From Qipengyuania qiaonensis (GTDB lineage: Bacteria > Pseudomonadota > Alphaproteobacteria > Sphingomonadales > Sphingomonadaceae), in the NCBI RefSeq assembly GCF_019711515.1, contig NZ_JAIGNO010000010.1, positions 35,687-99,686 on the forward strand: 64,000 nucleotides of DNA, in the 5' to 3' direction. The notes beneath the pieces are model-generated. The model was given only the letters and a program-made list of their open reading frames with translations. It searched no databases and was not told the origin of the DNA. The first letter of the stretch is position 1. Every line of letters starts with the position of its first letter. This document shows, piece by piece, positions 33,936 through 44,962 of this stretch. Made by a program: the position numbers and the translations under genes.

Positions 33936-36900
33936 GCGGTAAGGTTTACCCTCTCGTCGGACACCAGCGCGATGCCGTCGATCCGCACGAAAGCGTATGG
34001 TTGTCGGCCAGCGCCGGTACTGGCAAGACACAGGTGCTCTCAGCGCGTGTACTGCGGCTCTTGCTCGAACCCAGTGCGGATCCCTCGCAGATACTGTGCC
34101 TCACTTTCACCAAAGCAGGCGCCGCCGAAATGGCCGTGCGCGTCAACGAAGTGCTGGCTCGTTGGGTACGGCTGTCCGACACAGCGCTGGCGGAGGAGCT
34201 TGGCAATCTGGGCGCCGCGACCGACCCCGACGCACGGGCGCGAGCGCGCTCGCTCTTCGCGCGGGTGCTGGATTGTCCCGGCGGTGGTCTACGGATCGAT
34301 ACGATCCATGCCTTCGCGCAATATTTGCTCGCCGCTTTCCCGAATGAGGCACAAATTCTGCCGGGAAGCCAACCGATGGAGGATCGCGACCGCGAACTCT
34401 TGAGCCTGGACGTTCTCGCCGAGCTGCTCGAAACCGGCGATCCAGCCTTTCGCGAAGCTGTAGCCGAGATGAGCCGTCGCAAGGGCGCCGATGCCGTGCG
34501 CGAATGGCTCATGAAATGTACAGGCTATCTCGATCTGTGGCGCCAACCGGGATGGCAGGGCGATCTAGCCGTTCCGGTATGTCGCGCGCTTGGCATACCG
34601 TCCGGCGCCGATCGTGAGTGGGTCGAGGAAGCATGTGCCGACATTCACTTTCCCATCGCTGCCCTTCAGGCCTGTGGCCGGGTGAATGCCGAATGGAATA
34701 CGGCGACAGGCCTGAAGAATGCCGATTTCGCCGCTGACTGGCTGGCAGCAAGTCCTGCGAAGCGCCTTGAAACGCTTGACGGCTTTTTCGGCTCACTGCT
34801 GACGCAAAAAGGCGAGCCGAGCAGGCTGGCCAACCTCGAAAAGATCGATCCCTCTTACGGTCTGCACATTGCCGAAGTTGTCGAGGGTATTGCCGCAATC
34901 GCGGAACGTCGCGCTTTGCTCGATCTCGCAGACTTCCTTGTCCCGCAGCTTGTGGCGGGACGCGCTTTTGCGCTTAGGTGGGAGGAGGCCAAGGCGCGCG
35001 AGGGGCTCGTCGATTTCGACGACCTTATCATTCGCGCAGCGCATTTGCTTTCTGGCAACCTCATGGCTGACTGGATCCGCTACAAGCTCGACCGCAGCTT
35101 CGATCACATCCTCGTCGACGAGGCGCAGGATACCAATCGAGCGCAGTGGGAGATCGTGGAAGCGCTCGCCGACGATTTCTTCAGCGGCGAAGGGGCAAGA
35201 GGCGATATCGTTCGGACGATCTTCACCGTGGGCGATTTCAAGCAGGCCATCTTCGGTTTCCAAGGTACGAGCCCGCGCAATTTCAGCGAGGCGCGAGACC
35301 GGTTTGCCAAGCGCATGCGGCTGACGGCGGACGCAGCCGGTGAGGTACGCAGCGGTGCGCGCCCACGCTACCTTCAGGAATACGGCCTGGGCCAGAGTTT
35401 CCGCACGGCCGATACCGTACTCGATTTTGTGGATAGGGCGATTGGAGCCATCGGCAGCGAGCAACTGGGTCTCGACCGCGATGCCGAGGAACACGACGGG
35501 CAGGCCCGTCCGGGTATGGTGACGCTATGGAACCTGATCCACGCCGATAGCGGGATCGAAGAGGGAGAGGTGGACGAAGGCTGGCTGGGTCGACACGATC
35601 GCAAGCTGGCCGATCGCATCGCCTTGCAGGTCAGGCGCTGGATGGACCAGGGCTTCCCACTCGTGAAGGATCGAAGGAAAGAAGAACCTCCGCGCCGCGC
35701 CGGACCAGGCGATGTCATGGTACTCGTAAGGAAGCGTCGCGATCTGGCCTCGCTAATTGTCGCTCGATTGTACCGTCACGGTGTGCCGGTGGCCGGGGTG
35801 GACAGGCTCCGGCTCGGTAATCCGCTGGCCGTAAAAGACCTTATGGCAGCGATCCGCTTTGCTGCCCAACCGCTCGACGATCTGACGCTTGCCTGCCTGC
35901 TTGTCTCGCCATTGATCGGTTGGAGCCAGGAGGACCTCCTCGAATACGGATATCGCGAAAAGAACATCCGGCTGTGGGAGCACCTGCGCGGCAGCGAGCA
36001 CCCATACGTTACCGAAACCATGATGACCTTGCGCGAAATCCTGCGGCGGGCAGATTTCGATGCTCCGCAACAATTGCTGCACTGGATACTGATCGGTCCC
36101 ATGGACGGTCGCCGCCGACTGGTGGCGCGGTTGGGGCGCGAGGCCAACGATCCGATCGACGAATTGCTCAATGCGGCCAGCGCCTACGCGGCCAGCCATG
36201 TTGCCAGCCTGCAAGGCTTCATCCAATGGTTTGATGCCGGTGAGGGCGAGATCAAGCGCGAGGCAGGCGAAAGTCGCGATCAGGTGCGGGTTATGACGGT
36301 GCACGGCTCGAAGGGTTTGCAGGCACCTATCGTGATTTTGGCCGATGCGGCGATCGGACCCGACGGTGCACGCAATCTGGAGCTTGAGGACAAATTTTCA
36401 GGCACGGATGAGATAAGCAGAATACCGCTTCCCGGGCTAAATCAGGAGCAAAAGGTCGGTCCCTTGCGCGCAGCTGAGGACATCGCAGCCGCAGCGGAGA
36501 TGGAAGAGCACTGGCGCCTTCTCTACGTTGCCATGACGCGTGCTGAGGAAGCGTTGTTCATAGGGGGCTCCCTCGGTCCCCGGGAAGTGAAACGTGGGGT
36601 GCCGCATGAAGATAGCTGGTACGCACGCCTGCAATCGCTGTTTGGTGGCGATGCGCAGGCTGACGATCTCTGGGGCTCTCGCTGGGAATGGGGCGAGCTG
36701 ACCGATGAAGAACCGGTAGAGGTTCCTGGGGAAGATGAAGCTGCGATCGACCTGCCGGACTGGGCGACGCGACCGGTGGGCCCCGAGCCGCGCCCACCGC
36801 GCCCGCTTTCGCCCTCGGGACTAGGGGAAGTGGAGGGGAGTGATCCCCCGCTTCCACCGGCGCAAGCCGTCGAGGCCGCGCGGCGGGGGGTTTTGATCCA

Positions 36901-37411
36901 CGCTCTGCTCGAACGGTTGCCGCAAATTGCGGAGCACGATCGCGCCGACCGCGCGCAGGCGTGGCTGGCTCGGCAGGCGAGCGATCTTTCCGATGCCGCA
37001 CGAGACGAGATTGTCGATCGGGCGCTTGCCGTGATCGCCGATCCGGATTTTGCCGAAGTTTTCGGCGCTGATGCGCTGACAGAAGTACCGCTAGCGGCGA
37101 CCGTTGATGGGCAAGTGGTCATGGGAACCATCGACAGGCTCCTCGTTACGCCCAAGAAAATTACTGTGGTCGATTTCAAGACCGCCCGACGGCCGCCCGC
37201 ATCGGTGGACGAAATTCCGGACGGCGCAATGAAGCAGATGGCTGCATATGTCGCTGCCCTCGAGGTAATCTATCCTGTACGCACGGTCGAGGCCGCCGTT
37301 CTCTATACCCAGACCCCGCAACTCTTCGCCTTGCCCTCAGAGCGGCTCGCTTCTTACAAGAGCGCGTTTGCGGGACTGCAGGAAAGTTTTGCACTGCCAC
37401 CCGTTGAGTAA
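33932..37411 (+). CDS. addA: Double-strand break repair helicase-nuclease AddA
   Basis: UvrD/RecB-like helicase and nuclease partner of AddB. The 1159-residue product has Walker A SASAGTGKTQVLSARVLRLL near the N-terminus, then ILCLTFTKAGAAEMAVRV (motif Ia) and HILVDEAQDTNRAQWEIV (motif II). VRVMTVHGSKGLQAPIVILADA and LLYVAMTRAEEALFIGG are motifs V and VI. The C-terminal nuclease has MGTIDRLLVTPKKITVVDFKTARRPP, with the catalytic Asp and Lys. A Pro/Glu-rich linker (about 940-985) separates helicase and nuclease. The ATG at 33932 overlaps the addB stop. Confidence 0.95.
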   Translation: MSGKVYPLVGHQRDAVDPHESVWLSASAGTGKTQVLSARVLRLLLEPSADPSQILCLTFTKAGAAEMAVRVNEVLARWVRLSDTALAEELGNLGAATDPDARARARSLFARVLDCPGGGLRIDTIHAFAQYLLAAFPNEAQILPGSQPMEDRDRELLSLDVLAELLETGDPAFREAVAEMSRRKGADAVREWLMKCTGYLDLWRQPGWQGDLAVPVCRALGIPSGADREWVEEACADIHFPIAALQACGRVNAEWNTATGLKNADFAADWLAASPAKRLETLDGFFGSLLTQKGEPSRLANLEKIDPSYGLHIAEVVEGIAAIAERRALLDLADFLVPQLVAGRAFALRWEEAKAREGLVDFDDLIIRAAHLLSGNLMADWIRYKLDRSFDHILVDEAQDTNRAQWEIVEALADDFFSGEGARGDIVRTIFTVGDFKQAIFGFQGTSPRNFSEARDRFAKRMRLTADAAGEVRSGARPRYLQEYGLGQSFRTADTVLDFVDRAIGAIGSEQLGLDRDAEEHDGQARPGMVTLWNLIHADSGIEEGEVDEGWLGRHDRKLADRIALQVRRWMDQGFPLVKDRRKEEPPRRAGPGDVMVLVRKRRDLASLIVARLYRHGVPVAGVDRLRLGNPLAVKDLMAAIRFAAQPLDDLTLACLLVSPLIGWSQEDLLEYGYREKNIRLWEHLRGSEHPYVTETMMTLREILRRADFDAPQQLLHWILIGPMDGRRRLVARLGREANDPIDELLNAASAYAASHVASLQGFIQWFDAGEGEIKREAGESRDQVRVMTVHGSKGLQAPIVILADAAIGPDGARNLELEDKFSGTDEISRIPLPGLNQEQKVGPLRAAEDIAAAAEMEEHWRLLYVAMTRAEEALFIGGSLGPREVKRGVPHEDSWYARLQSLFGGDAQADDLWGSRWEWGELTDEEPVEVPGEDEAAIDLPDWATRPVGPEPRPPRPLSPSGLGEVEGSDPPLPPAQAVEAARRGVLIHALLERLPQIAEHDRADRAQAWLARQASDLSDAARDEIVDRALAVIADPDFAEVFGADALTEVPLAATVDGQVVMGTIDRLLVTPKKITVVDFKTARRPPASVDEIPDGAMKQMAAYVAALEVIYPVRTVEAAVLYTQTPQLFALPSERLASYKSAFAGLQESFALPPVE

Positions 37412-37461
37412 TTGCGCGCGCCGCCCACATCGGTGGCAACCCGAATTCCAGGAGATATCCC

Positions 37462-37782
37462 ATGGCTACCACCGCCGTCACCGATGCCAGTTTCAAATCC
37501 GACGTGCTCGAAAGCGATAAGCCCGTATTGGTCGATTTCTGGGCCGACTGGTGCGGCCCATGCAAGATGATCGCGCCTGCGCTCGAGGAACTGAGCGAAG
37601 AGCTGGGCGACAAGGTCACGATCGCCAAGATGGACATCATGGAAAATCCCGATGTTCCAGGTTCGATGGGGGTCCAGTCCATCCCCTATCTGGTGCTGTT
37701 CAAGAATGGCGAACCCGCCGCTCAAATGCGCGGGGCGGCTCCAAAAGGTCAGCTCAAGCAGTGGCTTGAGGGCGAACTGTAA
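37462..37782 (+). CDS. trxA: Thioredoxin
   Basis: Cytoplasmic thiol-disulfide oxidoreductase of 106 residues, normal for TrxA. Active site FWADWCGPCKMIAP at about residues 27-40, the cis-Pro loop GSMGVQSIPYLVLFKNGE, and C-terminal helix KGQLKQWLEGEL. The ATG follows AGGAG by 7 bases and has its own ribosome site, 50 bases after addA. Its last 34 bases overlap the 3' end of the convergent phosphatase gene. Confidence 0.97.
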   Translation: MATTAVTDASFKSDVLESDKPVLVDFWADWCGPCKMIAPALEELSEELGDKVTIAKMDIMENPDVPGSMGVQSIPYLVLFKNGEPAAQMRGAAPKGQLKQWLEGEL

Positions 37783-38579
37783 TCCATTCTCGCGTATAGT
37801 TCGGCGAGTCCGTCCCACAGGGTCGGGCTCGCTGCGCCCAAAAGACCCGTGCGGCCGACCTCGTCCACGCGATAGGGTGAGCCGTCGGGCCTCGCTGCTT
37901 TTCCGCCCGCCTCGTTTAGCCACAAAGCACCGGCCGCATGGTCCCATGCGAGCGTGCGTTCGAAAAAAGATACATCGTTCTGGCCGAGGACAAGCCTGGG
38001 GTATTGCTCCGCCGCGCAGCGTGGCGTTTCGACCGTGCGGTAGAATGGCGCTATGTGCTCTGTGACCTGTTTGCGCCGTTGAGGGTCAAGGAAAATGACG
38101 GAAATTGCGGCAACCGGCGGGGTCTCGCCCGTCGTACGTGAAGCGGTTTGTTGACCATCGACAAATGCACCGCCGCCGCGATGGGCACTGCAAAAACGGC
38201 CCGAAACGCAGTCATAGATCCAGCCTGATTGCGTGTACCCCCCCGAGGCGAGTGCCAACAGGATCCCGAAGGGTGCGTTGCCATGCGCGAAGTTGTGTGT
38301 CCCGTCGATCGGATCGATGATCCAGCAATCGCCGGACAGATCATCGAGAACGGATTTGTCCGCGTGCGCCGCCTCCTCGCCAACTATGGCAAGAGAGTCG
38401 TCGATCCGTGCCAGACCTTCTGCCAGCCTGATCTCGGCCTGGCGGTCGGCTATGGTCACAAGATCGTCTTCGGCTTTTTCGATGATTTCGTTACCGGACA
38501 GATTGCGATAGCGCGGCAAGATTGCTTGCTCGGTCACACGTTTCATGAGTGCGAGGATTTCCGCGTCGAGCGTCCTCAC
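37749..38579 (-). CDS. Inositol monophosphatase family phosphatase
   Basis: Mg-dependent phosphatase of the IMPase/FIG family. The 276-residue product has metal-site signatures IVGEEAAHADKS, WIIDPIDGTHNFAHG and LAWDHAAGALWLNEAGGKA. Possible substrates are inositol phosphates, 3'-phosphoadenosine phosphate or histidinol phosphate (HisN); sequence alone does not decide, though it starts inside argJ, an amino-acid biosynthesis gene. The start is GTG 38579, overlapping the argJ stop (GTGA). The 3' end runs 34 bases into trxA on the other strand. Confidence 0.87.
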   Translation of the reverse strand: MRTLDAEILALMKRVTEQAILPRYRNLSGNEIIEKAEDDLVTIADRQAEIRLAEGLARIDDSLAIVGEEAAHADKSVLDDLSGDCWIIDPIDGTHNFAHGNAPFGILLALASGGYTQSGWIYDCVSGRFCSAHRGGGAFVDGQQTASRTTGETPPVAAISVIFLDPQRRKQVTEHIAPFYRTVETPRCAAEQYPRLVLGQNDVSFFERTLAWDHAAGALWLNEAGGKAARPDGSPYRVDEVGRTGLLGAASPTLWDGLAELYARMDYSSPSSHCLS

Positions 38580-39802
38580 GAGCGATAGTCCGCGTTGATC
38601 GAGATGTATCCGTGGGTCAGGTCGCAGGTCCACACAGTCGCGCAGCCATCGCCCACACCAAGATCGACGTCGATACGAATGTCACGACCTTCGAGATGCC
38701 TGGCAATCGGAGCCTCGTCATAGTCGGGCAGGGGCTGGCCGTCCTTCGCCGCCCAAGTGCCCCCGAAGCCGATCGAAAGTTTGTCGCGATCGGCCGGTTC
38801 GCCGGCCTTGCCGACCGCCATGACCACTCGGCCCCAGTTTGCATCGCCGCCGGCTATGGCCGTCTTTACCAAAGGGGAATTGGCGATGGCGAGACCAACG
38901 CGGCGAGCACTTGAATCACTGTCGGCGCCAGCGACCGCAATCTCGATGAATTTCTGAGCCCCTTCTCCATCGCGAACCACCAGGTGCGCAAGCTCTCGAC
39001 AAACTTCGAGCAGCGCGGCGTAGAAAGCATCCGCTCCAGCATCGCCCCACGATGCGAGAGGTGCATTCTCCGCCTTGCCGGTAGCGAACAGCAGCACCGT
39101 GTCACTCGTCGACGTATCGCTGTCGACCGTGATGCACGAAAAGCTCGCCTCGCTCGCCTTGGACAGCATTTCCTGGAGAAAGCCCGGTTCGATCAGTGCA
39201 TCGGTGAAGATGTAGCCGAGCATTGTCGCCATGTCGGGCGCGATCATACCGCTGCCTTTGATAAAGCCGGCAAGTTCGGTTCGCGTCGCTCCCAGCAAGG
39301 CGGAAGCGGTCTTGCCTTTGGTGAAGGTGTCGGTTGTGCCGATCGCTCTTGCGGCGTCTTCCCAGCCGCACGGTTCTGCAATCAGTGCGGCTTCGATCCC
39401 GGCCTTCGCTTTGTCTTTCGGCAGCGGGACTCCGATCACGCCCGTGGAGGAAACGAAAACCTCGCTCGGCTGACAATCGAACGCGCCCGCGACCTGCGCC
39501 ATGATCGCTTCGACCGCTTCGCGCCCGCGATATCCGGTAAAGGCGTTCGAATTGCCCGCGTTGACCACCAGCGCCCGCGCACGCCCGAGTTTGACCTGCT
39601 CGCGGCCAATTTCGACCTCTCGCGAAGCACAAGCGCTTCTGGTGAAAACTCCTGCAACCGCGGTCTCGGGCGCCAGCTCTGCCAGCGTAAGGTCGCAGCG
39701 GTCCCAGCTTTTGTATTGCGCGCGCGCCACGCGAAGCGTGACACCGTCGATTTTGGGCAAGTGGGGGAAGGGGCGGGCAAGGGGTGAGCGTTCGAGTTCC
39801 AT
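38576..39802 (-). CDS. argJ: Glutamate N-acetyltransferase / amino-acid acetyltransferase ArgJ
   Basis: Bifunctional enzyme of the cyclic arginine pathway that transfers acetyl from N-acetylornithine to glutamate; in many bacteria it also acetylates glutamate with acetyl-CoA. The 408-residue product has NAGNSNAFTG, VSSTGVIGVPLP, FIKGSGMIAPDMATMLGYI (the ATML site where the proenzyme self-cleaves before Thr), TVDSDTSTSDTVLLFATG and GGDANWGRV. The C-terminus YISINADYRS is conserved. The ATG at 39802 is chosen; the open frame to 39871 adds non-homologous residues. It is divergent from the small exported protein upstream of secA. Confidence 0.95.
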   Translation of the reverse strand: MELERSPLARPFPHLPKIDGVTLRVARAQYKSWDRCDLTLAELAPETAVAGVFTRSACASREVEIGREQVKLGRARALVVNAGNSNAFTGYRGREAVEAIMAQVAGAFDCQPSEVFVSSTGVIGVPLPKDKAKAGIEAALIAEPCGWEDAARAIGTTDTFTKGKTASALLGATRTELAGFIKGSGMIAPDMATMLGYIFTDALIEPGFLQEMLSKASEASFSCITVDSDTSTSDTVLLFATGKAENAPLASWGDAGADAFYAALLEVCRELAHLVVRDGEGAQKFIEIAVAGADSDSSARRVGLAIANSPLVKTAIAGGDANWGRVVMAVGKAGEPADRDKLSIGFGGTWAAKDGQPLPDYDEAPIARHLEGRDIRIDVDLGVGDGCATVWTCDLTHGYISINADYRS

Positions 39803-39890
39803 CGCTGCCCCGAATAGTGCCGGAGAGCCACGGGGTAAACTGTGAAGCGGGGTGGACGCGCGCGGCGACACGCCCTATCTGAACGATGCA

Positions 39891-40160
39891 ATGCTTCGTC
39901 GTTTGATCACTCTGCTTGCGCTCCTCACCGGCCTCGCCGCCGCGGGCGCGCCTGCTCATGCAGTCATCTACAATGAGGCATCGGGTGTCGAATTGGCGGC
40001 AAAGGCCGAAAAAGCGCGTAAGGGCGACGCCTGCGAATGCAGCCGCGTCAACCGGCAGTCTTTCGACACAATTCGGGCGAAGAAGCCGTGCAAGCCGGCT
40101 CCCGTCATTACTGTTGTCATTCCGACAGTGCAGTTCGGCGTCGACCGCTCTTACGAATAG
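39891..40160 (+). CDS. Small exported hypothetical protein upstream of secA
   Basis: An 89-residue protein with a strong signal peptide (LRRLITLLALLTGLAAAGAPAHA). The short mature part is basic with three Cys (GDACECSRVNRQ, KKPCKPAP) and ends in a hydrophobic strand (VITVVIPTVQFGVDRSYE). The start taken is ATG 39891; an in-frame ATG at 39852 would put acidic residues before the signal. It sits 94 bases upstream of secA. No SecM-like arrest motif was recognised, so a regulatory link to secA is not supported. Function unknown. Confidence 0.62.
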   Translation: MLRRLITLLALLTGLAAAGAPAHAVIYNEASGVELAAKAEKARKGDACECSRVNRQSFDTIRAKKPCKPAPVITVVIPTVQFGVDRSYE

Positions 40161-40254
40161 CTCGCAGCGGCAGCTCAAGATTTCCTCCCGGCACGAGCAG
40201 CGTGCACGGGCGTTCACACCATAGAATTCATTCAGAAGGCTCAGGGCCCCTCAC

Positions 40255-43020
<2,766 letters not shown>

Positions 43021-43129
43021 TTCTCTATTTTGGTGCGGGCATGGCTGCTGGCGCAGATGTTTTGAGTGGGGTCGGCGAGTTTCCGCCCACGCTTAGCCGA
43101 TCTACACAGCCCGCTCGGATCAAATAAAC

Positions 43130-43870
43130 GTGGCAGCCCTGATCGTCGGATTTTTCCTGACGGCGCTGCTCTATGCCAGCGTCGGCTTCGGTGGCGGATC
43201 GACCTATACGGCGCTGTTGGCACTTTCCGAGGTGGATTATCGAATCCTCCCATTGCTCTCTTTGGCGTGCAACATCGTGGTCGTCGCAGGCAGTTCGGTG
43301 CGGTTTGCCCGCGCAAGAGTCACGCCATGGCGCGGAGCGTTGTTATTGACGGCGACAGCCGCACCGGCGGCTTTTCTGGGCGGATTGACACCGATTGGCG
43401 AGTCCGCATTTCTGACCATCCTCGGTGGCAGCCTCGTTCTGACCGCGATCACGCTGATCCTGCCAACGGGCGATGGTCCCGTTTCGGGGCCGACGCGTTT
43501 CGCGCGCGCCATGCCCTTTCTCGCGGTTCCGCTTGGCTATCTGGCGGGCTTGGTCGGCATTGGCGGCGGTATCTTCCTTGCGCCTTTCCTGCATCTTACG
43601 AAATGGAATAGCGCGCGCGCCATTGCGGCCACAGCGAGCCTATTCATACTTGTGAACTCGCTGTTCGGAATAGCTGGGCAATTGCTGAAAGGCGGCGCGG
43701 GAAGGTTGGGGGCGGCAGTCGAACTCGGTCTTCCGCTGCTGATTGCGGTTGCAGTCGGTGGTCAGATCGGCAGCTTTCTCGCTCTGAAATATCTGCCGCA
43801 GCGCTGGATAAGGCTCGGTACAGCCGCGCTCACCGGTTGGGTGGGCGTGCGCTTGCTGTTGAATTTTTGA
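43130..43870 (+). CDS. Sulfite exporter TauE/SafE family permease
   Basis: Polytopic membrane protein of 246 residues with about eight hydrophobic segments. GFFLTALLYASVGFGGGSTYTALL at the start and GLVGIGGGIFLAPFLHL in the second half are the paired Gly-rich motifs of the TauE/SafE (DUF81) family. Characterised members export organosulfur anions or sulfite, but most are uncharacterised and the substrate here is unknown. The start is GTG 43130. tRNA-Asn follows 6 bases after the stop on the opposite strand. Confidence 0.88.
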   Translation: MAALIVGFFLTALLYASVGFGGGSTYTALLALSEVDYRILPLLSLACNIVVVAGSSVRFARARVTPWRGALLLTATAAPAAFLGGLTPIGESAFLTILGGSLVLTAITLILPTGDGPVSGPTRFARAMPFLAVPLGYLAGLVGIGGGIFLAPFLHLTKWNSARAIAATASLFILVNSLFGIAGQLLKGGAGRLGAAVELGLPLLIAVAVGGQIGSFLALKYLPQRWIRLGTAALTGWVGVRLLLNF

Positions 43871-43876
43871 GCAAAA

Positions 43877-43951
43877 TGGCTCCCCGAGTTGGATTCGAAC
43901 CAACGACCAAGTGATTAACAGTCACCTACTCTACCGCTGAGCTATCGGGGA
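43877..43951 (-). tRNA. tRNA-Asn (anticodon GTT)
   Basis: 75 nt including an encoded CCA. On the minus strand the acceptor TCCCCGA pairs with TCGGGGA, followed by discriminator G and CCA. The D arm GCTCAGCGGTAGAGT, the anticodon loop CTGTTAA with GTT, and the T arm GTTGG-TTCGAAT-CCAAC are complete. Confidence 0.96.
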
Positions 43952-44048
43952 GCAGCCCGCTGGGCAGGGGTGCGCCTATATGGGTGCGATTTCCGTTTGG
44001 CAAGCGGGCAAATGGCAAAAATTACGCGCGGTTGCGCAGATGTGCGGT

Positions 44049-44831
44049 TCAAACCACGAACTGCTCGGCGACGATGCGCTCATCGAGCGCGTGACCGGGG
44101 TCGAACAGCAGCGTGAGTTCGCTGTCGCGAGCGATTTCGAGATCCACTTGAGCGACGTCGCGCAACTCGCGTTGATCGGCCACAACCGAGACCGGGCGCT
44201 TCTCTGCTTCCAGCACACGGAGGCCGACCCGGCTGCGATCCGGAAGTATGGCGCCATGCCATCTTCGCGGGCGGAAGGGGCTGATCGGCGTGAGCGCGAT
44301 AAGGCTGGAGTCGAGCGGCAGGATCGGACCGTCGGCCGACAGGTTGTAGGCCGTCGATCCCGCGGGAGTGGCCAAGAGCACGCCATCGCAAACCAGTTCG
44401 GGAATGCGCACCTTGTCGTCAACGGTCACTTCGAGCTTTGCCGTCTGGCGCGTTTCACGCAGCAGGCTGACCTCATTGATTGCACAAAATGTGTGCTGCG
44501 CACCGTCCTGCGTTCGCGCCACCATGCGCAAGGGAGCGATGTGATGGGGTTTGGCCTTGCCGATGCGTTTGAGGAGCGTTTCGGGATTGCGATTCCGGTT
44601 CATGAGGAACCCGACCGTACCGAGATTGAGCCCATAGGCCGGGATGATCCGCCCGACATCCAGCATCGCGTGAAGCGTCTGAAGCATGAAGCCGTCACCG
44701 CCGAGAACGACCACTGCCTCTGCATCCTGCAACGGTACCCAGTCGGCGATGGTGCGAAAATCTCCGTCCGCAGCCTCCAGCGCACGCGGAGCGTCGGAAA
44801 CGAGCAGGGCCAAGCGGTTGTATTCGGGCAT
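44049..44831 (-). CDS. nadK: NAD kinase
   Basis: Phosphorylates NAD to NADP. The 260-residue product carries the GGDG motif AVVVLGGDGFMLQTLH, the AINEVSLLR motif, the Gly-rich region LATPAGSTAYNLSADGPI, and ITPISPFRPRRWHG near the C-terminus. Start: ATG 44831 preceded by GGGGA, or ATG 44843, which abuts AGGAGG directly. The internal one has better spacing from AGGAGG (12 bases) and matches the usual N-terminus, so it is chosen with moderate certainty. It is divergent from the EAL gene. Confidence 0.93.
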   Translation of the reverse strand: MPEYNRLALLVSDAPRALEAADGDFRTIADWVPLQDAEAVVVLGGDGFMLQTLHAMLDVGRIIPAYGLNLGTVGFLMNRNRNPETLLKRIGKAKPHHIAPLRMVARTQDGAQHTFCAINEVSLLRETRQTAKLEVTVDDKVRIPELVCDGVLLATPAGSTAYNLSADGPILPLDSSLIALTPISPFRPRRWHGAILPDRSRVGLRVLEAEKRPVSVVADQRELRDVAQVDLEIARDSELTLLFDPGHALDERIVAEQFVV

Positions 44832-44962
44832 GGTCCCCGGCATCCTCCTATCCCGGATGAAATGCGACCGGGCACGAGGCGTACCTATGTATGCGCGTCC
44901 CATTTGGCAACACAGCGGAAAAAGTGTCATAGGGTCCCGCGGGGCGCGATAAGGACAGCCGG

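Noticed and set aside
40161..40254. SecM-like regulation of secA by the small exported protein
   Set aside because: The protein has a signal peptide, but no arrest-peptide motif at its C-terminus and no clear hairpin masking the secA start.
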